From the NCBI GenBank assembly GCA_020744225.1, contig JAGMWG010000010.1:1488001-1552000 (forward strand): a stretch of 64,000 nt of DNA. The letters run 5' to 3'. Under the pieces are notes generated by a model. That model made no database searches. It saw nothing but the letters and a program-made list of their open reading frames with translations, and had not been told where the DNA came from. Shown here piece after piece: positions 32,557-43,790 of this stretch. A program made the translations under genes and the position numbers. How positions within the stretch are numbered: the first letter of the stretch is position 1; each line of letters begins with the position of its first letter. The DNA is from Paraphoma chrysanthemicola (lineage: Eukaryota > Ascomycota > Dothideomycetes > Pleosporales > Phaeosphaeriaceae).

Positions 32557-34056
32557 ATGCTGCCCGACGAGATCATTGCGCAGCTGAATGCGGAGTTCCA
32601 ATGTCGCGAGCAGCAGATAGAGTATCTAGCAGCGCTCTATTCCGTATGTACGCCCCTCCGCCAGTGCACAGCATATTCTAACATCACAGGCGCATCTGCC
32701 GTCTCCGAGCTTCCTCAACATCCACGGGCTCACGGCGACGGGCAAGTCCTCAATTCTGCGATGCTACTTTAGCCTCTCCCGCATCCCCCACGCCACCATC
32801 AATGTCCGCGAATGCATCACCACGCGCCATCTGCTCGAGCGCATTGTCGCAGCGTCGCTTGATGCGCTGGACGAATACGACGATGAGAAGCGCGACCGGC
32901 GGCCATATGCGCGAACGGAGAATCTAAGCGCGTTATGCGTCAACCTCGCGAAGATGCTGGAAGGACGAGACAAGTTTGTGCTGGTGCTGGACGCAGTCGA
33001 CAGGCTCAGGGAGGGAGGAGGCACATTGATTGCGGCACTGAGACGGCTGGGCGAGACAGTACGGCTTCACTACGCCCACAAAAGCACCGCTAATCTCTTC
33101 AGATATCTAGTATTGCTTTGGTCCTCACAACGACCCTGCCCATACCACCCTCAACCCTCCACGCCTCCCACACGCCCGCCCTCCACTTCCCGCCCTACAC
33201 ACGCGCCCAGCTGCTCGCCATCCTGGGCCACAGCCCGCCCAGGATCTTCCTCAGCCCGCCCTCTGAAGAGCAGTTTCCAGACTACACGGCCGATCTCGCG
33301 GCCGAGGACGATTCGAGGCTGTGGAGCCGCTTCACCGCTGCCGTCTACGACAGTCTGAGCAAGCACACGGGCCGCGACCTCGCCAGTTTCCGCTCCTGCG
33401 CCATGAAGCTGTGGCGCCCGTTCGTCGAACCCGTTACAAGTGGGCAGTTTGGCACCCGTGACTTCTCGCGCCTGATGATCAACCGACGACATCTCTTCCA
33501 GCTCGAAGACTCCGTCCTGGACCGCATCATCAAGACATCTGAGCCCACAACGAATGTTACCGTGGAGCCTTCGACACCCAGCAAACGACGGGCAGCGAAA
33601 ATGCCGATCCACGCCCTTCCATACTTCACGACGCACCTCCTCATCGCTGCATACCTTGCGTCCTACAATCCCTCGCGCACAGATGTGACATACTTTATGA
33701 AGCACACGGACAAGCGCAAGAACAAGCGCCGGGCGCCGTCAAACACCGTCTCGAATGCGTCCAAGGCACGGAAGATCTCCCGACACCTACTCACTCCGAG
33801 TCCCTTCCCGCTTGACCGATTGCTGGCCATCTTTCGAGCGCTGCTGGATGGACATGTGCCGCAAGTTGCGGATTTGTACACGCAAATAGCCACATTGACG
33901 AGTCTGAGGCTGCTGGTGAGATCGGGGGCGGGTAGTGCTGACGTGCTTGAGCCTGGAGGAAGATGGAGGGTGAATTATGGCTGGGAATATGTGCGGGCGT
34001 TGGGGAGGAGTGTGAATCTAGAAGTTGGAGAGTATTTAGTTGGAGGTGTGGATTAG
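32557..34056 (+). CDS. ORC5: Origin recognition complex subunit 5
   Basis: AAA+ subunit of the nuclear ORC that marks replication origins. Exons 32557-32643, 32690-33058 and 33103-34056 give 469 aa. The introns are 46 and 44 bp, both phase 0. Walker A is GLTATGKS in FLNIHGLTATGKSSIL, and Walker B is FVLVLDAVDRL. The start LPDEIIAQLNAEFQCREQQI matches the Orc5 helix that precedes the P-loop. The middle (YTRAQLLAIL) and C-terminal winged-helix regions (LPYFTTHLLIAAYLASYNP, then LTPSPFPLDRLLAIFRAL) are the conserved Orc5 landmarks. The 3' end is convergent with the SELO gene with only about 30 bp between stops. Confidence 0.93.
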
Positions 34057-34084
34057 TTCTCTCCACCTACTCGAGGGGTGTTGT

Positions 34085-36104
34085 CTATGAACTACAACTA
34101 CACTGCATCATGCCCTTGTACTTTGGCACATCTCCGCAGAACCTTTCTTCTTCGTCGGCATTCCAGTCCCACGATTCTTGGCACGGGTCGAGGTTCAGCT
34201 TCATGATTTGCGGCAAGATGTCGCGCTCCTTCTTCTTCTCCACGCGCTCAATCAGCTCATCCAGGATCCATGATCGCGGTACAAACTGCAAGGATGTCAG
34301 TTAAAATCTCTAAGTCATGTGGAAGTAGACGTACATTTGGATTGACCGCCAACATCGCCTTCGTCCTCCCCTCGTCATCGCTCCCCCAATCCTCCTTGAC
34401 CCGCTCGGCCCATTTGCCCAGCCACTTGCCAATCCTCTCTCTCGAGTCCGACTCCTGTCTCGGCGCATCGTGTGCTCTAAAGAACCGGCCCGCAACGTCT
34501 TTCCTCTGGTCTTCCGTCTCAAGCTCTGTAGTCTTGATCGAGCTCAGCCGTCTAAATGCGTGGTGGAAATCTAGTTCAAATGCCTCTAAACAATCCAGGA
34601 GTTCAGACATGAGTTCTTCAAAGTCGCTGTCCTTTTGCGTCTTCAGACCCAAGCGGATGGTCATCAAGCGACGATACTCGGCCAGAAATACGGCTTTGTA
34701 TTCCTCGCCTGCGCGGTCAATCACTCCCTCGGCACACTTGATCAGCTCTTCGGACTGTTCTTCCGTGACGCCCTTCTCGACAAATACTTCTTCGTCGACG
34801 ATCCCGGCGGCGCCCATGAGCTCGCCCAGCGCTTCGCCCAGGCGGACGAGGTTCCACCAGATGATGGTCGGCTGGTTGCGGTAGCTGTAGCGCAGCATGT
34901 GGTCGTCGTGGTTGGGCGTGTATGTGGGGTCGAATGTGTCTAGGAAGGCGAAGGGGCCAAAGTCGATGCTGAGGCCGAGGATGGATGTGTTATCGGTGTT
35001 GAGGACGCCGTTCATGAAGCCGTAGGCTTGCCATTTCGCGACTGTCAAGGCGTTGGCGCGGAGGATGGCGCGGTAGAGGCGTGTGTATCTGTTTTCGGCA
35101 TCGACGCCTTCGCCTTCGATTGTGTTTTTTGCTACGCCTGTGCTTGACTTGGAATGGGTTTCCTTTGCTTCACCCGCTGGTAGTTTCGAAGGCAGCTTGT
35201 CCCATCCGCCATAGACGTGCTCGGCCGTGTAGTTAGCAAGTGTGCGCAGGGTATTGCGGTCGCCGCGCATGCGTGGGAGGTCGAACGTGCCGAACCGGAT
35301 CCAGGACTGTGCGAAGCGTGTCACGATAGCACCCGGCTCGATGCGTTCGCGCATGATCTTGGAGCCATTGTTGAGCGTGAGGGCGAGGGCGCGGGTCGTG
35401 GGTATGCCGATCGCATTGAGATATTCTGACACGACGAATTCGCGAATCGACGACCGCAGTACTGCTCTTCCGTCTGCGAAGCGCGAGTATGGTGTCCGTC
35501 CCGCGCCCTTGAGCTGTATCTCATAGCGAGTCTTTGTCGCCGGGTTTGTCGTCTCGAACAGCGATATGGCCCGCCCGTCGCCGAGCTGTCCTGCCCACTG
35601 CCCAAACTGATAGCCGCCATAGCACTGGGCCCACGGGTATATGCCCTCATCCGGCTTCGATTCGTCCCATGTGAGAATCTTCCGTCCTGCCACCACTTCC
35701 TTGAACTCGTCGCTCTTTGCCTCTTCCTCACTCAGCCCGAGATCATGCAGCGCGCGCTGGCTCACACCCAGGAGCTCAGACTCCCCTTGCGGATCAGGCC
35801 GGACGTATGTGAACAGCGCATCCTTCACCATGCGCGGGCCCAGCTTCTGGCGCTCGGCATCGTGCGAGGCTTTCGGGGTGGGGAAGGCGGGGTCGGCGGG
35901 GAGATTCTGCGTGAAGACGTTGGACTTTGGGAGAGATTGAAGAGTGTGTTTATCGCTGCTCCCGTTTGTTTGGGGTGTTTTGAGGTGCGCCATGACTTGG
36001 TTCAGGCGCATTGAAGGTGTGTAGAGGGATCGAAGCGGAAGTCTTGTCGCAGTAGGCAGTCGCGGAAAGGCCGTGGCTCGTAGTCGTGGCGGCAATGAAA
36101 GCAT
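34085..36104 (-). CDS. Selenoprotein-O-like protein AMPylase (SelO/Fmp40)
   Basis: Mitochondrial pseudokinase-fold enzyme that transfers AMP to proteins under oxidative stress (SELO/YdiU family). Exons 36104-34335 and 34285-34085 give 656 aa; the 49-bp intron is phase 0. Key SelO blocks are present: YPWAQCYGGYQFGQWAGQLG, QLKGAGRTPYSRFADGRA, VLRSSIREF, and GVLNTDNTSILGLSIDFGPF with its metal-binding Asp residues. The N-terminus is Arg/Leu-rich and looks like a mitochondrial presequence. The C-terminus ends QCSCSS, so the selenocysteine position of animal SELO carries Cys, as in other fungi. The C-terminal exon is invisible without splicing. Confidence 0.94.
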
Positions 36105-36397
36105 AAGCTTTACGGGAAGTCAGGGTGGATGTCGAGGAAAAGGACGCGCAGCGAGGCGAAGAAATGCTGGCGGCAAATGCATCGTGTCGCGCTCTGTCAG
36201 AATGATGGTCTGGACGATGATCGCTGTGGCGTCATACCTCGGAGCATTACTCGCGGTTGCGCTAACGATGTTTTTGGCCTGGCCTCGCTCTTCCAACGCG
36301 TCGACTTTACACCCAATCACAGCCGAACCCACGAACGAGAACTGTGAGGCCGACTATACTTGGCGGAAATGCAAAGATACCGCCAATTGCTTTCAGG

Positions 36398-37921
36398 ATG
36401 AACGGACAGGCCATACCGGGCTTCTACTGGGATCCAGAAAAGAAGAAATACTTCAAAATACAGTCCGCAGCTGCATCCAGAGACCAAAACCTCAAATATT
36501 CCGCACAGAACATCCGCAAGAACGAACGGAGAGAGCGCGTCCAGGGCGCGGCAAAAGCAAAGGCGACGCGGGTGCGAAAAGAGCGAGTGACTCGGCAGCA
36601 CGGCAACCTCACGCAGACCTGCATCGAGCGCGAAAGTGGATCGAGGCGGCGCTCGTACTACGTGCAGAGTTTATGGCCCAATGCCTGTGCCTATGGAATT
36701 TCCGCAGTGCCAAAGAGAGTCGTCGAGAAACCTCCAGGCCCTGGTGTCCGCCTCTTCGACCGCGACCCAATCAGCAAAACTCTCTACGTTGTGCATGGCG
36801 ACAACAGCATCAAGCGCCGGCGCCATCATACATCAACCGATGGCCCGCCCCTGCCAGAAGTACACCACGATGAGGAAGACTACTACAGCTCAATACCTCT
36901 GAACCCGTATTCCTTCGAGCCATGGGATGAACTCCAGCGGACAACTTCGACCGTCTCTTCACTAACGTATCTTCCCACGAGCGGAGCGTTGGCTGCCACC
37001 ACCTACGGCTCAGATAGGCCGCCTGTCGTGTATCTGAGTGACCCAGACAGAGATGGACCATATGTCGGCCAGCAATTCACTCCGAAGGGATGCAACACCA
37101 TCTGGGGCGCTGCAGCTCGACCGGACAATTTCATGCCTTCGTTAGGGGCTCGCAATAGCATCGCTGCAACGCATACAGAGCATCTTGCAGTTGCTGCATC
37201 GAGCTCGGTGCTGCTGTTCTCGCGCTCACAAACCGGGACATGGGACTCGACTACGCCTGTGACGTCGCTGAACACAGATGTGCTGGCATTAGACTGGATC
37301 TCGTACTCTACAATAGCCTTCGGCTCTCGAGACGGATCAATACGACTCTACGATACACGTTCTGGTGGCTCAAGCCACATTCTTACACATCCACATCCAA
37401 TTTCCGCCATCAAACGCGGAGATGACCAAACACGAATAGTCGTATCCGGGCTGAACAGCAGTCTGAATCTTTACGACATTCGATCTCCACGTGTATCTCG
37501 AGGCTCCTGGACAGGTACCGACGATGTCAAACCATACTACCACGATGAGTACTCCAGCAACCAGAATCACAGCCGCCGAAATAATAAGAGGCGCAAGATG
37601 AAACAGACTGCTTCCAACAACTGGTCACAGCCAGTTATTACCTTCCCATATATCAATGCCCATGACCCAGAGCTGGGAATCGATGTCCATGCCGGCCTGG
37701 GCCTGGTCGCAGCGGCACAGGACTTGGAAACAAGCACAACCATACGAATAAGCAACATGTGGACAGGGCAGACCGTGAAAGATCTCACGACTGTCATCCC
37801 AGAGATTAGGAGTAACACGATCACGAAAATTCGATGCCTGCAGTTCATAGATGACGACGTCGGCGGCGGTCCATCATTGTGGGCAAACTGTCAACGTAGC
37901 ATTGCACGATTTGCGTGGTAA
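36398..37921 (+). CDS. DCAF4-like WD-repeat protein
   Basis: Single-exon, 507 aa. The N-terminus carries the short motif IPGFYWDPEKKKYFKIQ, typical of DCAF4/WDR21-type proteins. A basic helix (KNERRERVQGAAKAKATRVR) follows. From about residue 150 the protein is a beta-propeller with recognisable WD blades: LALDWISYSTIAFGSRDGSI then RLYDTR, and LNSSLNLYDIRSPR. DCAF4 proteins are substrate receptors of CUL4-DDB1 ubiquitin ligases; whether this one does so is inferred from the family. It is divergent from the SELO gene with about 290 bp between starts. The ATG at 36398 was preferred to an upstream non-ATG because the motif begins seven residues later. Confidence 0.82.
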   Translation: MNGQAIPGFYWDPEKKKYFKIQSAAASRDQNLKYSAQNIRKNERRERVQGAAKAKATRVRKERVTRQHGNLTQTCIERESGSRRRSYYVQSLWPNACAYGISAVPKRVVEKPPGPGVRLFDRDPISKTLYVVHGDNSIKRRRHHTSTDGPPLPEVHHDEEDYYSSIPLNPYSFEPWDELQRTTSTVSSLTYLPTSGALAATTYGSDRPPVVYLSDPDRDGPYVGQQFTPKGCNTIWGAAARPDNFMPSLGARNSIAATHTEHLAVAASSSVLLFSRSQTGTWDSTTPVTSLNTDVLALDWISYSTIAFGSRDGSIRLYDTRSGGSSHILTHPHPISAIKRGDDQTRIVVSGLNSSLNLYDIRSPRVSRGSWTGTDDVKPYYHDEYSSNQNHSRRNNKRRKMKQTASNNWSQPVITFPYINAHDPELGIDVHAGLGLVAAAQDLETSTTIRISNMWTGQTVKDLTTVIPEIRSNTITKIRCLQFIDDDVGGGPSLWANCQRSIARFAW

Positions 37922-38879
37922 TATCATGCCAATGCTCAAGCGATAGAAACGGTTCAGCTGTAAGTCCAATAGGCTGACCAGCTCAATTGGCGTTTGATTG
38001 TCTCAGCCGTGAAAGGTTCTTTCCACCTCTCGATGCACGTGACCACATTACGAACGCGCCTGCCGACTGCGCACGATGCCAAACCTCTGCTCTTCTCACA
38101 TTCTCTCCTTCACAAACCTTCACATTACAGGCTCAAGCTACACATTCTGCCCATGCGCTCACAAGACTCGTTTTCTGCCTCACTACACCTCGTAATGCTG
38201 GTGGTTTCGTTACTGCTTTGCTCGATAAGATGCTCAAACGTGTATAATACAGCGAGGCAGCTACAGGTATGCCAAACATCATCCGGAAGTTGCTTAATCT
38301 AACTGTATATACTCAGGCTGACGCATCTCATACCCTTTGTCCTCATTGCACAATTGGATCAATGACTGTTACCTTACCGTGTCAAGGTCTTATTCACGGC
38401 CTACACCATCTGACAGTCCTACGGTCACTTCATTCACATCACTGAATATGCGATCGAGACTTCGCCTCTTGATACCGCTACTTCCACGCATTTCGTCCAA
38501 CGACAGTTTACTCGTCTTTGCAGAGGCCAACAGGGCAGTAAATCGCCCCTATCGTACGCTCCCTCGCAGTGTCCCGGTGTACACGCAACGTTTGCAGTCG
38601 CTGAAAAGCCTCGATGGAACAAGCCTGATGCGTAGCCTTCGGCATCAACTCTGGATTGCTGAGCCCATGCTTCTACCTAGCATACCAGCAATGAAGCAGC
38701 AGTTCACATGTGGAAACCAAGAAGCATTCAGACGCACTTGGCTGGCATCGGCAAGCCTCATCAACCGTTTTGATACGCTGGACATTATGTACGTTCATCT
38801 ACGTCTATCCGTACCCACAACAATCGCTTGGGCCATTACACTCATAAGTCATGCCTCCATGTACACACACCATGCCGCA
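37922..38879. other. Convergent intergenic region
   Basis: Lies between the DCAF4-like gene (+) and ATG37 (-). A plus-strand frame at 38337-38885 lacks an ATG at its start and resembles nothing, so I do not call it. No other feature. Confidence 0.4.
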
Positions 38880-40098
38880 TCATGAGCTCTTCTTCCCGCC
38901 AATGATCGGCAGCTTGACCTTGCCCAGCTGCGCGCCGCCGACCTTTTGGACCTGCGCGACCGCATCGCCCAGGAGCACCCGTATTGCGCCCTCGAGCCGG
39001 CGGTCCTTCCGCCGCCGCATCCAGAGCAGCACTATGCCTAGTATGAACACGTCCACAGCCAGGTGCTTCACGGCGGCCCAGGCCCACCGCCATATCCCTC
39101 GGAACAGCCGGTAGTGCGGAGAATGTGAGAACAGCCTCCGCGCCTCGAGTTGTTCCCGCAAGGCAGCCACCTCGGCCGTCATCTTCTGCAGCGCCTGCTC
39201 GACCCGTCCCCGCCACTTCTTGTCGGCGGCAGACTCGTACGGTGGGGCTGCAGGCGCAGCAGGGGTCAATGTGAAGTTAGGCATGGGTATCGACTGAGGG
39301 AGTAGCGACCGCATCCGTGGCGCGGGTGTCGGTGTGTCGACGGGCATGGGATTTTGCCGTATCAGGTTCAAATCCGTCTGCACGCCTTCATCGACGTGCT
39401 CCGAGTTCGGGTTGTATTGCGAGTCGGGGGCATCGACGAATTCCTCGCGGTCAATTTCCGCTTCCTCCTCCTCTAGCTCTTCCTCGCTCTGCGACATTGG
39501 ACTCTTGACCCGCAGCGGCGGATCATCGTCGTCGTCCTCTCTCCGCTGGTCTGTCCGGCTCTCTCCGAGGTAGCTGTGGCTGGGTGGCATATGCATGCCC
39601 ATCTGGCTCAATGTCTGCAGCGGGCTTGAGGATGACGATGACGGCACGTTCGACTTGACCTGGTCCCACACAAACTCCAGCTCCGCAACGAGCTCCCGGC
39701 TGTCGGGCGACGGCGAGGCGAACTTGTGCATGGTGTCGATGAGGGTGGTGATGTAGCGGCGTTTGGCCTCTGTTCGCGAAAGTCCGTTCTGCTGCTTCCA
39801 GGCATCCCTTCACATGTCAATTCATGGCATCCTGGTGTCGCGTGCCAACGTACCACTTCTCTCTCGCGCGCTGGTCCTGCTCGCTATTGCCATCGGGGCG
39901 CTCCATTATACCGTCAACGTCGCCCTCTGTTATCATCAGCCGTGATCCTTCGATTCGACAACGTAACGCACCCATGGCCTGTTTGTAGAGTCCATACAAC
40001 CGCAGCCGGGTTGCGGACGGCGGCTTCTGCGACCCGGTGCGGATCTTATTGACGGTGTTGAGCGCATGGCTAAAGACGCGATCTACACTTTCCTCCAT
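38880..40098 (-). CDS. ATG37-type acyl-CoA-binding membrane protein
   Basis: Exons 40098-39972, 39926-39854 and 39807-38880 give 375 aa, with introns of 45 and 46 bp. Residues 1-105 form the acyl-CoA-binding domain (VDRVFSHALNTV, LRLYGLYKQAMEGD, EKWDAWKQQNGLSRTEAKRR). Long acidic and Ser-rich disorder follows, then a coiled coil (VEQALQKMTAEVAALREQLE). One C-terminal transmembrane helix (AVDVFILGIVLLWM) is followed by a basic luminal or cytosolic tail. This is the layout of fungal Atg37, the peroxisomal membrane factor for selective autophagy of peroxisomes. Only the last exon forms a long open frame, so the ACB domain depends on the splice model, which matches the family exactly. Confidence 0.9.
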
Positions 40099-40450
40099 CA
40101 GCAATCTTTGTCCACGATGCTTCCGCATTCCACGTACCGATGGAGTCTGACATCACGAGCGTCGATTGCGCGCCCCCGCCCAGGGGAGGCTCATGTAGCG
40201 GCGCGCGACAGGCGGACGGAGATCACGACACTTGGCGACAGGGCAATTGCACAGTATGAAATTGGACGTTAATGCGGAGATGGGGCGGAGGTGTGTGGTT
40301 GACGTGCATGATGCGATGAGATGCGGAGCCGGGGATGGTGGAGATGGCAAGCCATACACGCAGGGCCTCGGCTTCGGGTTGGTGCCGTGTGGCGAGTCAT
40401 GCAGCTTTCACGTGTGAACAACTCGACATCGCCATTCTCTGTACGACTAT
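40099..40450. other. Intergenic, no gene seen
   Basis: 352 bp upstream of ATG37 and downstream of a same-strand small secreted-protein gene. Short unrelated frames only. Confidence 0.4.
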
Positions 40451-40990
40451 CTACTGGAACTTCACGATGACAGTCGCCTGGGATTCTGAGAGCGTTAGCA
40501 TGGTCATGCATCAAGGGAGAGTTCGTCCTACCTCCCAGAATATCTGCAAAGACATTGCCTTCCTCTTCGGTCAGGGGAGCTCCTGGAACTGTGTCAGTGG
40601 AGCAAGACAGCTGCACGCTCACTGCATACCTCTGAACGTGAGCTTGTATGCGTCTCCCTCCTTTTGCGCAGCCACGGGCTGAGGTTGTGACATCCTATCC
40701 TCCTCACCCTTCTTGAACCAGAAGATCTTCTTCGGCCGCATGCTGCGGTCTTCCGTTGTGTTGCGCCCCAGCAGCCAGTCGCCGGACTGCAGTTGACCGT
40801 CCTTCAGCGTCAGAACTGCTGCATCCGCGCCAGCCTCAATCGTCGCCTGCGTTCTGGTGCTTGCACCATCACTGACTCTTGCAACAGGCTTGCCGTTGAT
40901 TTCAATTGTAAAGGGCGAATCGAGACTGTCCATGGTGTTCGAAGCGATAAAGGTCGAGAGGAAAGTGGTGAGGTGGAGAAAGAATTGCAT
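40451..40990 (-). CDS. Small secreted beta-rich protein, unknown
   Basis: Exons 40990-40630, 40588-40532 and 40485-40451 give 150 aa; the second exon could instead begin at 40582 (148 aa). The N-terminus FFLHLTTFLSTFIASNT is a clear signal peptide. The mature part alternates strands (FTIEINGKPVARV, DAAVLTLKDGQLQSGDWLLG) and ends ESQATVIVKFQ, suggesting a compact beta-sandwich. There are no cysteines after the signal, so it is not a classical cysteine-rich effector. The last exon was identified because only its CTCTCAG acceptor gives a beta-strand ending in a stop. I recognise no family; it vaguely recalls fungal cell-wall proteins such as PhiA, without real sequence support. Confidence 0.65.
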
Positions 40991-42413
40991 TGATGTTGGA
41001 GTCCTGTTCTCGCGAGTAGTGACTTGTGTGCAGCGCCGCCGGAGCGCAGCTTTTCTACTGAGCAATGACGATGTCGAAACAGGTGGCATCCATTCCAGGC
41101 TGCCACTAAAGGCTCACGTCGACCATGCTCGACCATCATAGGTCAGTAACCTCCCACATGCTGATTGGCCGTCGCAAGCGATCTGGAAATTCGAGGGACT
41201 TTGAGCTACAAAACAAACAAAACACGACGACGCAGGTCCGGCGAAGTGCGACACCACCACCTCGCCGTCTTGAATCTTGCTCCTGTCCGCCGCCCTTGCC
41301 ACCTCCCTTTACAAGCACTCGCGCGCGAGCCAGTCTAGTATTCTCGAGATATCGCCTTGTAGGCCGTTATGGTGTTGGAGCAGATCGCCCCCCACTTAGG
41401 CAGGATCTCCCGGCTAGGGCTTTGCCAAGCACCAATGATCAACCTCAACTGCCTTTTTGAGACGTAGTCCGGCGATGTTTGAACCACGTAGGCTGTCTAA
41501 CAGCCAACCGTCGTCTGTTCCACCCTCGAATGCAATATAAACTGTATGCCTGGTGCCCTCCTGCCAAGAAACGGTGGGCGGAAGCAGGCCACGCGCAGCG
41601 ATTGTTTGCGGCAGGTACATCTGCTTCACCATACGTAGGCGCGTGAGCTAATCGATACACTGCCATCTTATCGCTGATCAACATCTCCCGGTCAGATTAT
41701 GCGGACTACTATACGGACAGCCCGGTTTTGGTCGCCTGCCAGTGAAAGTATCGATGATCGGTCGGCGGAGGCCGCGCTTACGTGGAGATACTTTTTGGAG
41801 GCGGACGAGACGATCACACAAGCGACTTCATTGCACGCCGCCAAATTGGCGTGGAGCCCACACGTGAGGCTTGAAACATAGCCCTACGCCGCTGATTTCG
41901 CTAAGCGGCAAACGAGCACGGGAAGGATGACCTGCTACACTGCCGGTGAAATTCGCCGATATGTCTGAGCCAGCTTCTGAGAGGTTGGGCGGGAAATGGT
42001 CCGCCACGGGACGCGTCGTGTCTGGCAGCTACCACGAGGAGCGCAGCGGGCGCTTAGACTACAGCAGATAAGATCCGTTTCAGCGGGTGTGAAGCAAGCA
42101 TCGCGTGCAGCCCATCGCTAGGCTTGAACAGGTACTTGTAACTTCACGCACTCCAATCACACCATTTTCGAGGCTTGGCTCCGCCGCAAGTGGAAGGACA
42201 TTCAGCTAAGCCTGGTCCTAAAGTCTTGGAACTTCTAGCAACACCAGATGGGAAGGTTGTAGTGGACGTCGATCAAGATGAAGAGAGCAGAGAGAAGTAC
42301 AAATATCGAGGCCAGCACCCTCATTTACAAACCAGTCCTCTACAGAGAACCAGTCTTTCGCTACCAGCTCCACTTCCACCACCGTCCGGCCAGCACTTCC
42401 ACGCCTCGCAAAG
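40991..42413. other. Long divergent upstream region
   Basis: 1.4 kb between the divergent small secreted-protein gene (-) and trypsin gene (+). Frames are short, mutually overlapping and unremarkable. Likely the regulatory region of both genes. Confidence 0.4.
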
Positions 42414-43314
42414 ATGTACATCAAAGACATTGCCCTTGCGCTTGCGCTCCCAGTCCTCGCACTCTCTGCTGCGATTCCTCAGGACCCCCCGCCATTCGTC
42501 GAGGACCCGTCCTCTGACGATGCCGACATTGTCGGTGGTGTTGCCGCCTCGTCCGGCGACTTCCCCTTCATCGTCTCCCTTCAGACCTCAAGCGGCAGCC
42601 ATTTCTGCGGTGGCTCGCTTCTGAACGCCAACACTGTCCTGACAGCTGCTCACTGCACTGTTGGACAGAGTGCCGGTTCTCTCCGCGTCCGCGCCGGAAC
42701 TCTTGTACGTTCGAAGATGCATCAAACCACACGAGAAACTAACAAGTGACAGAACCGCGCATCCGGTGGAACCCTCGTCAGCGTTTCATCCCTTAAGGTC
42801 CACCCCAACTACAGGAGCAGCTCTCAGGACTACGATGTTGCCATCTGGAAGCTTGCCACTTCCATCCCCACGAGCTCCACCATCTCGTACGCTCGTCTTG
42901 CCGCTTCGGGCAGCGACCCTGCTGCTGGATCCACCAACACCGTTGCCGGATGGTAAGCTTCTACTCCCTGAAATTTAAGCTTCATGACTGACTCGTCAAA
43001 GGGGTGTCACCACCGAGAACGGCTCTTCCCCAACGGCTCTCCGCAAGGTCGACGTTCCCGTCGTCTCGCGCGCCTCGTGCCAGTCCTCGTACGGCACCTC
43101 TGCCGTCACCACCAACATGTACTGCGCTGGTCTTACCGCCGGTGGCAAGGACTCCTGCCAGGGTGACTCTGGCGGCCCAATCGTTGACACCTCTGCCCGC
43201 ACTCTGCTCGGTGTTGTTTCATGGGGTGATGGCTGCGCGCGTCCCAATGCTCCTGGTGTTTATGCTCGCGTTGGTGCTACCAGCCTCAACAGCTTCATCA
43301 CCAGCAACTTGTAA
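42414..43314 (+). CDS. Secreted trypsin-like serine protease (S1)
   Basis: Exons 42414-42704, 42753-42952 and 43002-43314 give 267 aa; introns are 48 and 49 bp. It has a signal peptide (about 1-20), a short acidic propeptide, then the mature start IVGG at 39-42. Triad: His80 in TAAHC, Asp125 in QDYDVAIWKL, Ser220 in GDSGGP. Asp214 sits at the base of the S1 pocket, so cleavage after Arg/Lys is expected. Six cysteines form the three usual disulfides of fungal trypsins. The residue before IVGG is Asp (DDAD), not Arg or Lys, so activation cannot be tryptic and may need another protease. Extracellular; typical of plant- or insect-associated fungi, though that is only an association. Confidence 0.95.
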
Positions 43315-43790
43315 ATGATGAAATGACTGGAAGGAACGGGTATGGATGATGAATGGTGGACATGAATGACCTGGTGGTGTGAATGGTTCTTACTGTATGA
43401 CGGCGTTGCCAAAACACTATTGCATAGCGTTCTGAGCTATAGATGAAATGAAGTTTCGAAACCTTGCACTACATTTCTATGCTAGCCGAGTGATGTGTTG
43501 ACTGGTATGACAGGACAGATTCTTGAGTCAAAGGCGCCAAGAAGCTCGGCATAGATGGTGTTCTTGATCACGAGGCAGACAAACTTCAGCATTCACATGA
43601 TGTAGAATCACTTGAATTATGATAAAAAAGATCTTTGACAAAACAAAAAACCCAAGTCTGTATTGCGATTTCGTACTTATGACAGACATCATTCTCCTTC
43701 GTCTAGGACTAGTGAACGTGGTCCACCAACCCTTTTCAATTAACTCCTAGAAACACCACTGGACGTGGTCCACCTGCCTATTCCTCCTGT
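43315..43790. other. Convergent intergenic region
   Basis: Lies between the trypsin gene and the minus-strand acidic frame. AT-rich, with an A-run near 43624-43650. No gene. Confidence 0.45.

Noticed and set aside
33151..33705. 184-codon minus-strand frame
   Set aside because: Antisense of ORC5 exon 3.
38337..38885. 182-codon plus-strand frame
   Set aside because: Starts with TTG, has no family resemblance and overlaps the 3' end of ATG37.
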